This document shows positions 63,301 through 64,000 of a stretch of 64,000 nt of DNA, in pieces; position 1 is the first letter of the stretch; each line of letters opens with the position of its first letter. Origin of the DNA: Ptiloglossa arizonensis (Eukaryota; Arthropoda; Insecta; Hymenoptera; Colletidae). The stretch lies in contig NC_135055.1 of the NCBI RefSeq assembly GCF_051014685.1, forward strand, positions 930,001-994,000. The letters are read 5' to 3'. The position numbers and the translations under genes are program-made. The notes below the pieces were generated by a model. That model had not been told where the DNA came from and did not search any database. It worked only from the letters and a program-made list of their open reading frames with translations.

Positions 63301-64000
63301 GTTGAGAAACTATCAAAATGTTCACAGTTCTGATGCTCGAAACGAATAACTAGAATGGCCTAGAGGAAAAGTACACATACGGTTGTAATCGGGCGAGTTT
63401 CTACTTTCAGATGCAACAGAAATTTTTCGGATTCGTCATTCCGTTCGCCAAATATGGGAGTTTGGATTTAAGAAATGGTTGAGAAACTAGCAAAATTTTC
63501 GCAGTGCTCATGCTCGAAACGAATAACTAGAATGGCCTAGGGGAAAAGTAAACATACCGATGTAATCGGGCGAGTTTCTACTTTCAGATGCAACAGAAAT
63601 TTTTCGGATTCGTTAATCCGTTCGCCAGATATGGGAGTTTGGAGTTAAGAAATGGTTAAGAAACCATCAAGTTTTTCGCAGTTCTGATGCTCGAAACGAG
63701 TAACTACATTGACCTAGGGGAAATGTACACATACCGTTGTAATCGGGCGAGTCTCTACTTTCAGATGCAACAGAAACATTTCGGATTCGTCAATCCGGTC
63801 GCGAGATATGGGAGTTTGAAGTTAAGAAATGGTTGAGAAACTAACAAATTCTTCGCAGTTCTGATGCCCGAAACGAATAACTAGAATTGCCTATGGCAAA
63901 AGTACACATACCGTTATAATCGGGCAAGATTCTACTTGAAGGTGCAACAGAAATTTTTCGGATTCGTCAATCCGGTCGCGAGATATGGGAGTTTGAAGTT
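57362..64000 (+). repeat. 65-monomer HOR unit, copy 2 (partial, runs off the window)
   Basis: Matches 45858-52496 over 6,639 bp with no indel that I could find. I saw three substitutions: t at 48201 against a at 59705, a at 50031 against t at 61535, and t at 50355 against a at 61859. That is about 99.95% identity. The match is still intact at base 64000, so the rest of the unit presumably lies beyond the window. Confidence 0.93.

Larger units (their letters stand above)
1..64000 (+). repeat. Satellite array, ~177-bp monomer, head to tail
   Basis: The whole window is one tandem repeat. The landmark string gatgctcgaaacgaataac recurs at 177-base steps (ctc at 171, 348, 525 and onward), with occasional monomers of 172-179 bases from small indels. 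All copies read in the same direction. Every region I read aligns to the monomer, and no unique sequence, transposon or RNA gene interrupts it. Monomers differ from each other by scattered substitutions and fall into recurrent subtypes that are copied in blocks, so the array is higher-order. Arrays of this monomer length and organisation are typical of centromeric or pericentromeric chromatin in plants and animals. That location is inferred, because nothing in the window proves kinetochore association. Confidence 0.98.

Noticed and set aside
1..64000. CRISPR array
   Set aside because: The regular repeats have no short repeat and unique-spacer structure. The entire 177-bp period is repeated.
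1..64000. Known plant or animal centromere satellite such as the Arabidopsis 178-bp repeat or primate alpha satellite
   Set aside because: Period length is close, but the monomer sequence does not match those I remember. I cannot run a database search, so no family name is given.

Overview
Every stretch of this 64 kb window that I read is tandem satellite DNA. The monomer is about 177 bp, so roughly 360 copies lie head to tail on one strand with no inversion. I see no unique sequence, transposon, RNA gene or protein-coding gene. A clean reference monomer is 19624-19800: 41% GC, 12 CpG dinucleotides against about 7.4 expected from its own base counts. This is typical of a eukaryotic centromeric or pericentromeric array. 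The species cannot be named from the sequence. The lack of CpG depletion argues against a heavily methylated vertebrate genome and leaves an invertebrate, a plant or another eukaryote open, with weak support for a lightly methylated lineage.

The array is organised in higher-order repeats (HORs), so blocks of many monomers are copied as units. From left to right: 1-3792 is a diverged zone with a shared 13-monomer offset. 3793-15153 is a near-perfect tandem duplication of a 5,656-bp, 32-monomer unit. 15105-20149 is a mixed zone containing a doubled trimer. 20150-33161 is one HOR family marked by a recurring variant monomer, with successive units of 7, 9, 10, 12, 12 and 14 monomers. 33162-41384 is a shuffled mosaic. 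41385-45636 is a doubled 12-monomer unit. 45858-64000 is an 11,504-bp (65-monomer) unit followed by the first 6.6 kb of a second copy that runs off the window.

Within the monomer, a 16-bp perfect hairpin (6-bp stem, 4-base loop) abuts a 17-bp motif matching 8 of the 9 essential positions of the mammalian CENP-B box. A second, weaker box-like motif lies 65 bp upstream. One major monomer subtype loses both the hairpin and the better box match, giving an interspersed pattern of box-bearing and box-poor monomers reminiscent of alpha satellite. The link to a binding protein is inference.

There is no pathway or operon here. Short open frames of 64-98 codons occur because 177 is divisible by three (59 codons), so a monomer variant that loses its stop stays open into its neighbour. 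I treat all of them as artefacts.
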